64,000 nucleotides of DNA, from positions 62,001 through 126,000 of the forward strand of contig NZ_JAYVPL010000075.1 in assembly GCF_043757465.1 (NCBI RefSeq), read 5' to 3'. This stretch comes from Armatimonas sp043757465. Its GTDB lineage: Bacteria > Armatimonadota > Armatimonadia > Armatimonadales > Armatimonadaceae. Under the pieces are notes generated by a model, which made no database searches, was not told where the DNA came from, and worked only from the letters and a program-made list of their open reading frames with translations. A program made the position numbers and the translations under genes. Within the stretch, counting starts at the first letter, position 1. Every line of letters begins with the position of its first letter. Of this stretch, positions 15,950 through 24,065 are shown one piece after another.

Positions 15950-16810
15950 ATGTCTGCCTTGTTTGCCAGCTTACGCTCCATTGACTTCAAATCGCTCGCA
16001 CTGGCCGCTCTGGATATAGTCGTTGTTGCCTATATTCTCTACCGGCTGATCCTGCTGGCCAAGGGCCGTCGTGCCTGGCAGATTCTTATTGGGATCGGGG
16101 TCTTCTTTCTCTTGCTGCTGCTCTCCGACTGGCTGGAGCTTGTCACCCTCAACTGGCTTCTGCGCTCGGTGACGCCGTTAGGGCCGGTTGCTATTGTGAT
16201 CTTGCTGTATCCGGAGCTGCGCGAGGTATTAGAGCGTCTGGGGCGCTTAGACTTCTGGGGAGCGCCGCTGAGTGCTGCACGTCAGGAGAATATCACCGAG
16301 ACCGTTGAAGCGATTGTGACTGCCGCGACTCTGCTCTCGGCGCGCAAGACCGGAGTGCTGATTGTTCTGGCGCGGGAAACGGGCCTCGACGATGTGATTG
16401 CGACGGGCACGGTACTGGATGCGGGAGTTACCCCTGAGCTTTTGACGACGATCTTTTACTCAGGGACGGCCCTTCACGATGGTGCGGTGATCTTGCGTAA
16501 TGGGCGTATTGTCGCGGCAGGCTGCACGCTTCCGCTCTCAGATGCGCCCAATATTGCCACCAATGTCCACATGCGCCACCGTGCTGCCATGGGAGTCTCG
16601 GAGAACTCGGATGCCGTGGTCGTGATTGTCTCTGAGGAAACGGGGACAATCTCTCTGTCCATTGGGGGTAAGCTGGACCGGGGGCTTAAGCCAGAGCTCC
16701 TGCGGGAGAAGCTCTTGACAGCGTTTGGGAAAGGTGTCAAAAAAGCGCTACCGCGCCTCAGCCTGACGCGACGGGTAAAAGAAATAGACAAGGAGACGTC
16801 CGCGCTATGA
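15950..16810 (+). CDS. cdaA: Diadenylate cyclase CdaA
   Basis: A 286-residue membrane-bound enzyme that joins two ATP into the second messenger c-di-AMP. Three hydrophobic helices lie at about residues 17-36, 42-59 and 68-87. The DisA_N/DAC catalytic domain covers about 105-265 and has both hallmark motifs: HDGAVILRNGRIVAAG with DGA at 177-179, and MRHRAAMGVSENSDA with RHR at 209-211. The position directly before the CdaR-like and glmM genes is the classical cdaA-cdaR-glmM operon, linking c-di-AMP to wall precursor synthesis. The start at 15950 is chosen from the TATACT box and the family start; an ATG at 15914 lies upstream of the likely transcript start. Confidence 0.95.
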   Translation: MSALFASLRSIDFKSLALAALDIVVVAYILYRLILLAKGRRAWQILIGIGVFFLLLLLSDWLELVTLNWLLRSVTPLGPVAIVILLYPELREVLERLGRLDFWGAPLSAARQENITETVEAIVTAATLLSARKTGVLIVLARETGLDDVIATGTVLDAGVTPELLTTIFYSGTALHDGAVILRNGRIVAAGCTLPLSDAPNIATNVHMRHRAAMGVSENSDAVVVIVSEETGTISLSIGGKLDRGLKPELLREKLLTAFGKGVKKALPRLSLTRRVKEIDKETSAL

Positions 16811-17772
16811 TGGCCTTTCTTCGCCGCAACTGGGAGTACAAGCTCCTCTCGTTGGTTCTGTCCGTCTTGCTCTATTTTATAGCCAGCACGCAGCGAAACC
16901 GCAGCCTGAGTAGCACCCAAAGTGTCAAGCCTGAAGTGGTTGGACTTCCTCTGGAGCTGGTAGTCAAGACCTCGCCGTCCCCGGGGCAAGTGACACTCAC
17001 CGGGCCGCCTGAGGAGCTGGATCGGGTGCGTAAGGAAGGCATTAAGGTTACCGTGAGTGCCGTGGGCGCACGTGCTGGTAAGAATTTCTTGCCCGTTACC
17101 TATGTTCTGCCCCGTGAGGCGCGGGGGCGCGTCGCACTGGAGGCACCGCCCACTTTAGAGGTGGAATTGGAAGCACGGCTAACACGAAGTATTCCGGTGC
17201 GGGTGCTCTTCCAAAACCAGCCCCCCCCCGGTTTTGAGTACGCCCCACCCTCGTCCCTACCTGTCAAAGTGGAAGCGTCGGGGCCTGCCTCTGAAGTCGC
17301 ACGGGTGGATCGGGTCGTGGCGCTGCTGGATAATACAGACTCGGGCGAAGCGCTCAGCCGTGAAGTCTCGGTCGTGGCCCAGGATACCAACCAGCAGGTC
17401 GTTTCCAGCGTGACCCTACAGCCTACCCAGGTGCGGGCATCTTTAACACTCCGGCAAGCTCCTGCAACCAAAACTCTTGTGCTTTCGGGGGGATTTTCTG
17501 GTGAGCCTGCCCCGGGGACACACTTAACAGCCTACACGTTCACTCCCAGCACCGTGGTCGTGCGTGGGGAACCTGCACTGTTAAGCGGGCTTTCGTCACT
17601 GAAGGTTCCCGTGAGCGTCGCGGGGCTGGCAAAAAATGAGACGCGCCGGATTGTCCTGACACCCCCGGTGGGCATTAGCCTGTTAGGGCAGCGCACGGCA
17701 CAGCTAACCCTCACGGTGGACGCGTCTCCCGTCGCCTCCCCGACACCTACACCAAAACCAGCGGGGGACTAG
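16807..17772 (+). CDS. cdaR: CdaR/YbbR-like regulator of diadenylate cyclase
   Basis: A 321-residue membrane-anchored protein with YbbR repeats. It opens with FLRRNWEYKLLSLVLSVLLYFIAS, an N-terminal anchor helix typical of CdaR, followed by about three extracytoplasmic YbbR-type beta modules (for example GLPLELVVKTSPSPGQVTLT and LTRSIPVRVLFQNQPPPGFE). The tail is Pro/Thr rich (SPTPTPKPAGD). In Firmicutes CdaR binds CdaA and modulates c-di-AMP formation; the same role is inferred. The ATG overlaps the cdaA stop (ATGATG), so translation is coupled. Confidence 0.9.
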   Translation: MMAFLRRNWEYKLLSLVLSVLLYFIASTQRNRSLSSTQSVKPEVVGLPLELVVKTSPSPGQVTLTGPPEELDRVRKEGIKVTVSAVGARAGKNFLPVTYVLPREARGRVALEAPPTLEVELEARLTRSIPVRVLFQNQPPPGFEYAPPSSLPVKVEASGPASEVARVDRVVALLDNTDSGEALSREVSVVAQDTNQQVVSSVTLQPTQVRASLTLRQAPATKTLVLSGGFSGEPAPGTHLTAYTFTPSTVVVRGEPALLSGLSSLKVPVSVAGLAKNETRRIVLTPPVGISLLGQRTAQLTLTVDASPVASPTPTPKPAGD

Positions 17773-17779
17773 GATAACG

Positions 17780-19087
17780 ATGGCACTGAAGTTTGGAACG
17801 GACGGCGTTCGTGGGATCGCAAACACGGAGCTCACCCCCGAGTTCGCACTGGCGCTCGGACGGGCAGCGGCGCAGGCTCTGGGGGGGGGACGCTTTGTGA
17901 TTGGACGAGATCCCCGCCGCTCGGGTGACTTACTGGAGGCGGCACTGACTGCTGGGCTACTCTCCCAGGGAGCCGACGTGCTCTCGCTAGGGGTTGTGCC
18001 CACTCCCGGAGTCTCGTTTGTGACGCGCACAACGGGAGCGAGCGCTGGAGTCGTGATTTCGGCATCGCACAACCCCATGCAGGACAATGGAATCAAGTTC
18101 TTCGGTTCCGATGGCAAGAAGCTCCCCGATGCTACGGAGTCTACGATTCAAGGCGCTCTCACCAATGATTTTGACCGACCCACAGGCTCTGGAGTTGGGC
18201 GACTCACTCACAATAGTGATCCTATTGCGGCCTACGCTGACTTTCTGATCGGCACGCTCGGCGAGACAACGCTCGCGGGCCTAAAGCTGGTGATAGACGG
18301 TGCCAATGGCGCGGCAAGCTATCTCGCAAAGCCCTTGCTGGAGCGTCTCGGTGCCGAAGTTATCGCGATGCACTGCGAGCCCGACGGGGTGAACATCAAT
18401 GCGCACTGCGGCTCGACACACCCGGAAGCGTTAGCCGCACGCACCAAGTCCGAGAACGCCGATGCGGGCTTGGCCTTCGATGGTGATGCCGATCGGGTGA
18501 TTCTCGCGGATCGCTATGGGCGCATCTTCGACGGCGATAGAATTCTTTTGACCGGCGCACTCTGGTGGAAACTTGACAGTGTGGTCGGAACTGTGATGAG
18601 CAACATGGGCCTGGAGCTAGCGTTGCAAACGGCGCAGGTGCGGCTGGAGCGCGCCAATGTCGGAGATCGCTACGTCGCGGAACTATTAGATCAAACGCGC
18701 GCACGGCTTGGCGGCGAACAGTCGGGCCATATACTTTTTCCTGAAATTTCTCCCGCAGGCGATGGCCTGCTCACGGCGCTCCAGATCTTAAAAATAGTGA
18801 AAGACTCCGGGCGCGATCTTTCGGTATGGTACGACAACATGACCACACTGCCGCAAAAGCTCATCAATGTCGTCGTGAAAGAGCGCGACGGCTGGGAGAG
18901 CGACTCGGCTATCTCCGCTGCAATTACCACCACCGCGAAAGCTCTCGAAGGTCGTGGCCGCCTGCTCGTGCGTGCATCAGGCACCGAAAAATTAATTCGG
19001 GTTATGGCCGAAGCCCCCACCGAGGCCGAGGTCGCGGCTGTCTGCGAGCAGGTCGCGAGCGTCATCCGCGAGGTTCGTGGTGCATGA
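17780..19087 (+). CDS. glmM: Phosphoglucosamine mutase
   Basis: A 435-residue alpha-D-phosphohexomutase converting glucosamine-6-phosphate to glucosamine-1-phosphate for peptidoglycan precursors. It has KFGTDGVRGIAN at the start, the phosphoserine loop GVVISASHNPMQDNGIKFFG with the catalytic Ser96, the metal loop LAFDGDADRVILAD, the sugar-binding GGEQSGHILF and the phosphate-binding VRASGTEKLIRVMAE near the C-terminus. All four domains are present and the length fits the family. It is the third gene of the cdaA operon, 7 bases after cdaR. Confidence 0.96.
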   Translation: MALKFGTDGVRGIANTELTPEFALALGRAAAQALGGGRFVIGRDPRRSGDLLEAALTAGLLSQGADVLSLGVVPTPGVSFVTRTTGASAGVVISASHNPMQDNGIKFFGSDGKKLPDATESTIQGALTNDFDRPTGSGVGRLTHNSDPIAAYADFLIGTLGETTLAGLKLVIDGANGAASYLAKPLLERLGAEVIAMHCEPDGVNINAHCGSTHPEALAARTKSENADAGLAFDGDADRVILADRYGRIFDGDRILLTGALWWKLDSVVGTVMSNMGLELALQTAQVRLERANVGDRYVAELLDQTRARLGGEQSGHILFPEISPAGDGLLTALQILKIVKDSGRDLSVWYDNMTTLPQKLINVVVKERDGWESDSAISAAITTTAKALEGRGRLLVRASGTEKLIRVMAEAPTEAEVAAVCEQVASVIREVRGA

Positions 19088-19988
19088 TGTCGCGCCGATA
19101 AACCGGGGCGATTTATTAGCCCTCTTTCTTGAAAGCCATAGCCCCACCACAATGGCGGCGTACCGGCGTGACTTAGAAGACTTCGCCGCGTTCTGTGAAA
19201 GCCCAACAGAACTTGCCATTGCGGAATTACTGACACTCTCGGCAGGTGAGGCGAACCGGCGGGCGCTGGCCTACCGAACGCATCTGCGGCAACGGAAACT
19301 CTCCCCGGCTACGATCAACCGGCGACTCGCTGCGCTGCGCTCGCTGAGTAAGCTCGCACGGCTCCTTGGGCAGACGGTGTGGGTGCTGGAAGTGACCAAT
19401 CTCGCCAGCGAGGCGTATCGGGATACCCGTGGCCCCGGCAGAGAAAATGTCCAGAAGATGCTGGCGCTCGCCGAGCAGAGCCCACGGGATCACGCGATTC
19501 TGCGCCTCCTCTATGACTTAGGACTGCGCCGGGCGGAAGTCTGCTCGCTGGACGTCGCTGATTTCGAGACCACGCGGCTCTGGGTTTTGGGCAAAGGACG
19601 GCTGGAGCGCAGCCCACTGGAACTGCCCCTTCCCACGCGCCAGGCGCTCACGGACTGGCTGGCGGTGCGCGGAGACGAGCCCGGCGCACTCTTCATCAAT
19701 CACGATCGAAGCCACAAAGGCGACGGGCGGCTCTCGGGGCGCAGCATCCATCGCATTGTCGCCAAGTACGCCGCGCCACTGGGAGTCTCAGCGCGGCCCC
19801 ATGGTCTGCGTCATACCGCGATCACGGAGGCGTGTAAAGCAGCAACAGCGGCAGGCATTGGGATTGAGGAAGTCCTAGACTTTTCCCGCCATAAAAGCCT
19901 TGCCGTCCTCATGCGCTATCGTGACCGGGAGCGCAACGTGCAAGGGACACTGGCGGCGCTGGTTGCCGCGCCGCCAGGAACAGACTAG
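19077..19988 (+). CDS. Tyrosine recombinase, XerC/XerD-like
   Basis: A 303-residue tyrosine site-specific recombinase. The N-terminal SAM-like core-binding domain includes SHSPTTMAAYRRDLEDFAAF. The catalytic domain has the first Arg in LRLLYDLGLRRAEVCSLDVAD, the beta-hairpin Lys in GKGRLERSPLELP, the HxxR box in PHGLRHTAITE, the second His in DFSRHKSLAVLMRYRD and the nucleophile Tyr in the same stretch (MRYRDRER). Size and order fit chromosome-dimer resolvases or integrases. It starts with GTG inside the glmM end (11-base overlap), so it rides on the cdaA operon. Whether it is the housekeeping Xer protein cannot be told. Confidence 0.88.
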   Translation: MVHDVAPINRGDLLALFLESHSPTTMAAYRRDLEDFAAFCESPTELAIAELLTLSAGEANRRALAYRTHLRQRKLSPATINRRLAALRSLSKLARLLGQTVWVLEVTNLASEAYRDTRGPGRENVQKMLALAEQSPRDHAILRLLYDLGLRRAEVCSLDVADFETTRLWVLGKGRLERSPLELPLPTRQALTDWLAVRGDEPGALFINHDRSHKGDGRLSGRSIHRIVAKYAAPLGVSARPHGLRHTAITEACKAATAAGIGIEEVLDFSRHKSLAVLMRYRDRERNVQGTLAALVAAPPGTD

Positions 19989-19996
19989 ACGCTCAC

Positions 19997-21562
19997 TCAC
20001 TCGTTTTTCAGATACTCATCTACAGTACGCACGCCCATCTCTTCGCCTCGGTTATACGCTTCAAGTGCGGTGAGAAGCGCTCGCGCTGTGTCGAGGCTGG
20101 TAAGGCAGGGCACGGAGCGCTCGACACTGGCGCGCCGAATCAGTGCGCCCTCTTGCTCGATCCGTCGGTCTTTGCTAATCGTGTTGATGAGTAGCCCGAT
20201 CTCGCCGCTGTAGATCAGGTCAATTAAATCGGGCTTGCCCTCGCTGATCTTATTGACGGGCGTCGCTGCGACACCGCTCTTGGCAAGATACTTCGCGGTG
20301 CCTGCCGTGGCGTAGATCTGAAAGCCCTGTGCCACGAAGTCTTTGAGGAGCGGTAGCGCTTCGGCTTTATCGGTATCGGCGAGGGTGGCGAGAACGGCTT
20401 TCTTCAGCGGCAGGTTGATGCCACTGGCAACGAGCGCTTTGAAAAGCGCACGGGGATAGTCTAAGTCTTGACCCAAAATCTCTCCTGTGGACTTCATCTC
20501 GGGGCCGAGGGTGTTGTCCACCCCGACCAGCTTCTGGAACGAGAAGACAGGCGCTTTGACCGCCGGGTTCGCCTTCTCCGGAAAGAGCCCGTTCTCGTAG
20601 CCCTGACTCTCTAGGCTCTTGCCTAAAATACACTGCGTGGCGGCTTTGACCATGGAGATGCCAGTGATCTTTGAGAGATACGGCACCGTGCGGCTGGAGC
20701 GCGGGTTCACCTCAATCACGTAGGGAATCTCACCCTCGCAGACGAACTGAATGTTCATTAGGCCGACCACGTTCATTGCCTTGGCGAGCTTAATGGCATA
20801 CTCGGCGATAAGATCTTTTGTTTTCTGCGAGACGGTCTGGGGCGGGTAGACAGCCATTGAGTCGCCGGAGTGGACGCCTGCGCGCTCGATGTGCTCCATG
20901 ATCCCGGGTAAGAGGCAGCGCACGCCGTCGGAGATGCAGTCCACCTCCAGCTCTTTTCCCACAATATAGCGGTCCACCAGAATCGGGGCCTTGGGCGAGA
21001 CATCCACGGCGTAGAGCATGTAGCGGGTAAGCTCCTCGTCGCTCTGAACGATCTCCATCGCGCGGCCACCGAGAACGTAGCTCGGACGCACTAGGCACGG
21101 ATACCCAATCTCCCGCGCCACTTCCAGCGCCGCCTCGGCACTCACCACGGCGCGGCCCTCGGGCTTGGGAATCTCAAGCTTGCGCAGAAGCTTTTCAAAC
21201 TGCTCACGGTCTTCCGCCAGATCAATGGAGTCCGCCGACGAACCGAGTATCGTCACGCCCGCCTCGACCAGTGGCCGTGCCAGGTTAATGGCCGTCTGCC
21301 CCCCAAACTGGACAATTACGCCCTCAATGGGAGCCTCGCGGTCAATCACATTGAGAACATCTTCCGTGGTCAGGGGCTCAAAATAAAGCTTATCGGAGGT
21401 GTCGAAATCCGTGGAGACCGTCTCTGGGTTGTTGTTGAGAACAATAGCCTCGTAGCCCGCCTCACGCAGCGCCCAGACACAGTGAACCGTGCAGTAGTCA
21501 AACTCAATACCTTGACCGATGCGGATCGGACCCGACCCCAAAACAAGAATCTTTTTCTTCAT
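19997..21562 (-). CDS. carB: Carbamoyl-phosphate synthase large chain, C-terminal half only
   Basis: A 521-residue protein equal to the second half of the usual ~1070-residue CarB. It has the carbamoyl-phosphate-forming ATP-grasp unit: MKKKILVLGSGPIRIGQGIE, NNNPETVSTDFDTSDKLYFE, VRPSYVLGGRAMEIV, AGVHSGDS and EVNPRSSRTVPYLSK. It is followed from about residue 390 by the MGS-type allosteric domain (GFQIYATAGTAKYLAKSG). The first, carboxy-phosphate-forming half is absent next to it. Split carB genes are known in some archaea and deep-branching bacteria, so the other half is expected elsewhere in the genome. The start is placed at 21562, with a GAGG site 6 bases upstream; an extended frame upstream shows no similarity. 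Confidence 0.92.
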   Translation of the reverse strand: MKKKILVLGSGPIRIGQGIEFDYCTVHCVWALREAGYEAIVLNNNPETVSTDFDTSDKLYFEPLTTEDVLNVIDREAPIEGVIVQFGGQTAINLARPLVEAGVTILGSSADSIDLAEDREQFEKLLRKLEIPKPEGRAVVSAEAALEVAREIGYPCLVRPSYVLGGRAMEIVQSDEELTRYMLYAVDVSPKAPILVDRYIVGKELEVDCISDGVRCLLPGIMEHIERAGVHSGDSMAVYPPQTVSQKTKDLIAEYAIKLAKAMNVVGLMNIQFVCEGEIPYVIEVNPRSSRTVPYLSKITGISMVKAATQCILGKSLESQGYENGLFPEKANPAVKAPVFSFQKLVGVDNTLGPEMKSTGEILGQDLDYPRALFKALVASGINLPLKKAVLATLADTDKAEALPLLKDFVAQGFQIYATAGTAKYLAKSGVAATPVNKISEGKPDLIDLIYSGEIGLLINTISKDRRIEQEGALIRRASVERSVPCLTSLDTARALLTALEAYNRGEEMGVRTVDEYLKNE

Positions 21563-21630
21563 GCAGACCTCAAAAAATCGGCCCGCCTCGCTGCTAGCCC
21601 CGCGAACCCTGACATTGTACCGCATTAAAC

Positions 21631-22269
21631 TTAGGGCTGGATCCAGAGGAGCATGATGTCGCGCCATTCTCCCGCCCACTTCAGGCGCTTGGCTTCCGTC
21701 CAGATCGTCCAGCCGTCGGCCTCGCGTTTCTCCAGAAACTCCAGGGCGGCGGGGCGTAGGGGATCGGCGAGCAGAATTTTATCGCCGAGCTTTGGAAGAA
21801 GTGCAGTGAGCTGGGAGTGAAGAGAGCGCTCGTAGAGAATGTCCGCGCCGATAACCAGATCAAAGCCGACAAGCTCCTCGGGCCAGTCACGCCAGTCTCC
21901 CTTGCGGACAGTGAGGTTGGTGATGCCGTTGAGCGCGGCGTTGCTGCGGCAGAGTGCCAGGCAGTCTGGGTGGTAGTCGGTCTGCACTACCTGTGCGGCC
22001 CCCAAATGGGCAGCGACCAGGCCAACAAAGCCCACACCCGCTCCGATCTCAAGAACGCGCTTGTCTTTCACGAGCGCCGGTTCGAGCGCCAGGCGACTCA
22101 CCAGCGCCTCCGCCGCCGCCCAGAGCTGCATGCCAAAGGGGAAGTTCACTAGGTCCTCGTTGGTGTGCACACCCTCCATGAGCGCGTCTAGATCCGTCAC
22201 GCTGCTAATCTCCCAGCGGCGACCTGCTGCCTGGAGAGTTTGAGGGACAAGTGGATAGCGATCGAGCAT
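21631..22269 (-). CDS. Class I SAM-dependent methyltransferase
   Basis: A 212-residue methyltransferase. Motif I is RVLEIGAGVGFVGLVAAHLG near residues 92-111, the acidic strand is VVQTDYHPDCLAL, and the post-motif strand is GFDLVIGADILYERSLH. This D-x-x-Y-x pattern and overall size resemble the METTL/nicotinamide N-methyltransferase-like lysine methyltransferases (family 16). The substrate is not evident; small molecules and protein lysines are both possible. The same strand carries the carB half-gene 68 bases downstream. Confidence 0.8.
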   Translation of the reverse strand: MLDRYPLVPQTLQAAGRRWEISSVTDLDALMEGVHTNEDLVNFPFGMQLWAAAEALVSRLALEPALVKDKRVLEIGAGVGFVGLVAAHLGAAQVVQTDYHPDCLALCRSNAALNGITNLTVRKGDWRDWPEELVGFDLVIGADILYERSLHSQLTALLPKLGDKILLADPLRPAALEFLEKREADGWTIWTEAKRLKWAGEWRDIMLLWIQP

Positions 22270-22301
22270 AGTCTAGTGAATGTGTTCCCTGGCACCGAAA
22301 A

Positions 22302-22320
22302 TGCAGGAGAGAGTCCTGCA
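22302..22320 (+). promoter_or_regulatory. Hairpin abutting a small reading frame
   Basis: TGCAGGA, loop GAGAG, TCCTGCA: a perfect 7-bp hairpin that ends on the base before the ATG at 22321 and encloses the only Shine-Dalgarno-like AGGAGAG. It could gate ribosome access if the small frame is translated. Confidence 0.3.
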
Positions 22321-22401
22321 ATGCGAGATACCTACGATGTTATTTTGGCTGTGGTCGTCGCCCTCGGGCTGGGGGTCTTCTGGGGCATGCCGCTGGGCTA
22401 G
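22321..22401 (+). CDS. Possible 26-residue small membrane protein
   Basis: A short frame starting MRDTYDVILAVVVALGLGVF and ending WGMPLG. It would form a single hydrophobic helix, the shape of many small bacterial membrane proteins. An AGGAGAG site lies 5 to 12 bases upstream but inside a perfect hairpin. It fills most of the 128-base gap between the methyltransferase and the phosphohexomutase genes, both on the other strand, and its stop overlaps the convergent gene by 4 bases. No homologue is known to me; coding is uncertain. Confidence 0.32.
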   Translation: MRDTYDVILAVVVALGLGVFWGMPLG

Positions 22402-23774
22402 TGGTCGTCGCGCAGGGTCGCGCCGCTACCAAGCACAAAGGCCAGTAGATCGGCTTCGTGCTCTTCCAGTCCTGCGGGGGTGCGTGCTTCTACATTGAGC
22501 CGCAAGACCGGCTCGTTCTGGCTCATGCGAAGATTGCAGCGCCAGTCGCTCTCGGCAAGAGAAACCCCGTCTACCTGGCTTAGCTGGGCATCGGGATGGC
22601 GTGCCTGGAGCGCGGTGATAATCCCTTTGGCGTCCTCCGTGATGAAGTTCATCTCCTCGCTGGCCGGATAGTTTTTCTGGTAGGTGTCTAAAAGCGCGGA
22701 GACCGTTCGCCCCTGCCGAATATGCTCAGCGAAGATGCCCAGCACCGTTAAAAACGTAATGATTCCATTGTCGCAGTACCAGAAATCTCGGTAGTAGAAG
22801 TGCCCGGAGTTCTCCCCGCCAAAGATCGCATTTGCCTGGCGCATCGTCGCTTTGATAAAGCCGTGGCCCGTGCGGCTGGTAACCGCTTTGCCGCTTCCCT
22901 CAGCCGCTGCGGCCTCCGTTGCCCAGATCTGGCGCGGCTCGATCACGACGGCTGCGCCCGGCTCAATTTTCAGGAAGTGCTCAATAAGCACCGCATTGAT
23001 GTAGTAGCCCGAAAACGAGCGGCCTTTCTCATCGTAGAAGAAGCACCGGTCGGCATCGGCATCCCAGGCCACGCCAAAATGCGCGTTCTCGGCGACGATG
23101 CGCTCGCTGACTTCTTTGCGGTTGGACGGCAGCAACGGGTCGGGTGTGCCCTTGGGGAAATTGCCATCCTCGTTCCAGTTTAGCCGAATCATCTCAATGG
23201 GATGAGTGGCAATTGTGGCGTCAACGAACTTGCCATTTGCCCCAAAGTTGACATTGCCGACGATCTTCAGATGCGGCAGATTTGCGGGTACGTAGCGCTG
23301 GAGGTACGCGGCGTAGTTTTCTAGCAGCGGCGTCGGAGTGACCGTGCCCGGTGTCGCCACTTTCTGGGGGACACTGGCCTCGATATCCGCGTAGATCTCG
23401 CCCAGCTTGCCCTCGCGAACGAGCGGCTGGCCTTTTTTGCCGACGAACTTGAAGCCGTTCCACTCACGGGGGTTATGGCTCGCCGTGAGCGCGAATCCGC
23501 CGTCTATGTCTAAAATCCCCGAAGCAAAATACAGCATCTCGGTACTAATCACCCCTAGATCCAGCACCTCGACACCGAGGTCTACCAGTCCCTGAATGGC
23601 GGCCTGCTGCATAGACGCGCCACTGGTGCGCACATCGCGGCCCACCGCAACGCGCTTGGCACCCATCACCCGTACAAATGCCTGGGCACAAAGATAGGCA
23701 AATTCTTCGTTGATCACCGACGGGTAAATTCCCCGAATATCATAGGCACGGTAAAGCGATTTATCAAAAGGCAT
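22398..23774 (-). CDS. Phosphomannomutase/phosphoglucomutase
   Basis: A 458-residue alpha-D-phosphohexomutase interconverting hexose-6- and hexose-1-phosphates for nucleotide-sugar synthesis. Features are the start RAYDIRGIYPSVINEEFAYL, the phosphoserine loop FALTASHNPREWNGFKFVG (Ser99), the metal loop VAWDADADRCFFYDEKG, the sugar-binding FGGENSGHFYYRD and the C-terminal phosphate-binding region (VLRLNVEARTPAG in place of the usual RxSxTEP-type loop). This matches the PMM/PGM (AlgC-like) branch rather than GlmM. The start at 23774 follows GGAG 8 bases upstream; a longer frame would run through tRNA-Leu and is rejected. Confidence 0.9.
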   Translation of the reverse strand: MPFDKSLYRAYDIRGIYPSVINEEFAYLCAQAFVRVMGAKRVAVGRDVRTSGASMQQAAIQGLVDLGVEVLDLGVISTEMLYFASGILDIDGGFALTASHNPREWNGFKFVGKKGQPLVREGKLGEIYADIEASVPQKVATPGTVTPTPLLENYAAYLQRYVPANLPHLKIVGNVNFGANGKFVDATIATHPIEMIRLNWNEDGNFPKGTPDPLLPSNRKEVSERIVAENAHFGVAWDADADRCFFYDEKGRSFSGYYINAVLIEHFLKIEPGAAVVIEPRQIWATEAAAAEGSGKAVTSRTGHGFIKATMRQANAIFGGENSGHFYYRDFWYCDNGIITFLTVLGIFAEHIRQGRTVSALLDTYQKNYPASEEMNFITEDAKGIITALQARHPDAQLSQVDGVSLAESDWRCNLRMSQNEPVLRLNVEARTPAGLEEHEADLLAFVLGSGATLRDDH

Positions 23775-23816
23775 GTTCAATTCTCCAAGTAATAGGATAC
23801 CAGACGTCGCCAACCC

Positions 23817-23845
23817 TTGACAGCACCCAGGGGGCGCGATAGAAT
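23817..23845 (+). promoter_or_regulatory. Consensus sigma-70 promoter of tRNA-Leu
   Basis: TTGACA (23817-23822), 17-base spacer, TAGAAT (23840-23845). This is the clearest two-box promoter in the window and lies 33 bases before the mature tRNA-Leu 5' end. Confidence 0.85.
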
Positions 23846-23878
23846 CTCTCTCGCTTGCTTGCAAGCTTTCCCTCAGTT

Positions 23879-23960
23879 GCCCAGGTGGCGGAATTGGTAG
23901 ACGCGCATGGTTGAGGGCCATGTCCCGCAAGGGGTAAGGGTTCAAGTCCCTTCTTGGGCA
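23879..23960 (+). tRNA. tRNA-Leu (anticodon GAG)
   Basis: An 82-base tRNA. The acceptor stem pairs GCCCAGG with CTTGGGC, discriminator base A. The anticodon stem CATGG/CCATG closes the loop TTGAGGG, giving anticodon GAG (Leu, codon CTC). A long variable arm follows, as in class II tRNAs, and the T loop is GGGTTCAAGTCCC. The 3' CCA is not encoded. Confidence 0.97.
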
Positions 23961-23973
23961 TAAAAAAAGTCAG

Positions 23974-24000
23974 AGGCTCTCCGTAACATTCGGAGGGCCT
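23974..24000 (+). terminator. Hairpin after tRNA-Leu
   Basis: AGGCTCTCCG and CGGAGGGCCT pair over 10 bp with one G-T wobble around a TAACATT loop, 13 bases after the tRNA. The following TTCGCGTTT is only weakly T-rich, so termination may be partial. Confidence 0.5.
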
Positions 24001-24026
24001 TTCGCGTTTATAGAGAGGAGATCGGG

Positions 24027-24032
24027 TATAGT
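24027..24032 (+). promoter_or_regulatory. -10 box (TATAGT) upstream of the metalloprotease gene
   Basis: TATAGT lies 33 bases before the chosen TTG start and would give a leader of about 25 bases that contains the AGGAG site. No good -35 box is seen. Confidence 0.45.
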
Positions 24033-24065
24033 GACCCGTCTCTTACTATTTTCAGGAGTTTGTCA

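Noticed and set aside
21563..21679. 39-codon N-terminal extension of the CarB half
   Set aside because: Not similar to CarB, contains no carboxy-phosphate domain, and a good ribosome site precedes the internal ATG at 21562.
23775..23945. N-terminal extension of the phosphohexomutase
   Set aside because: It would run antisense through tRNA-Leu; the family start and GGAG site are at 23774.
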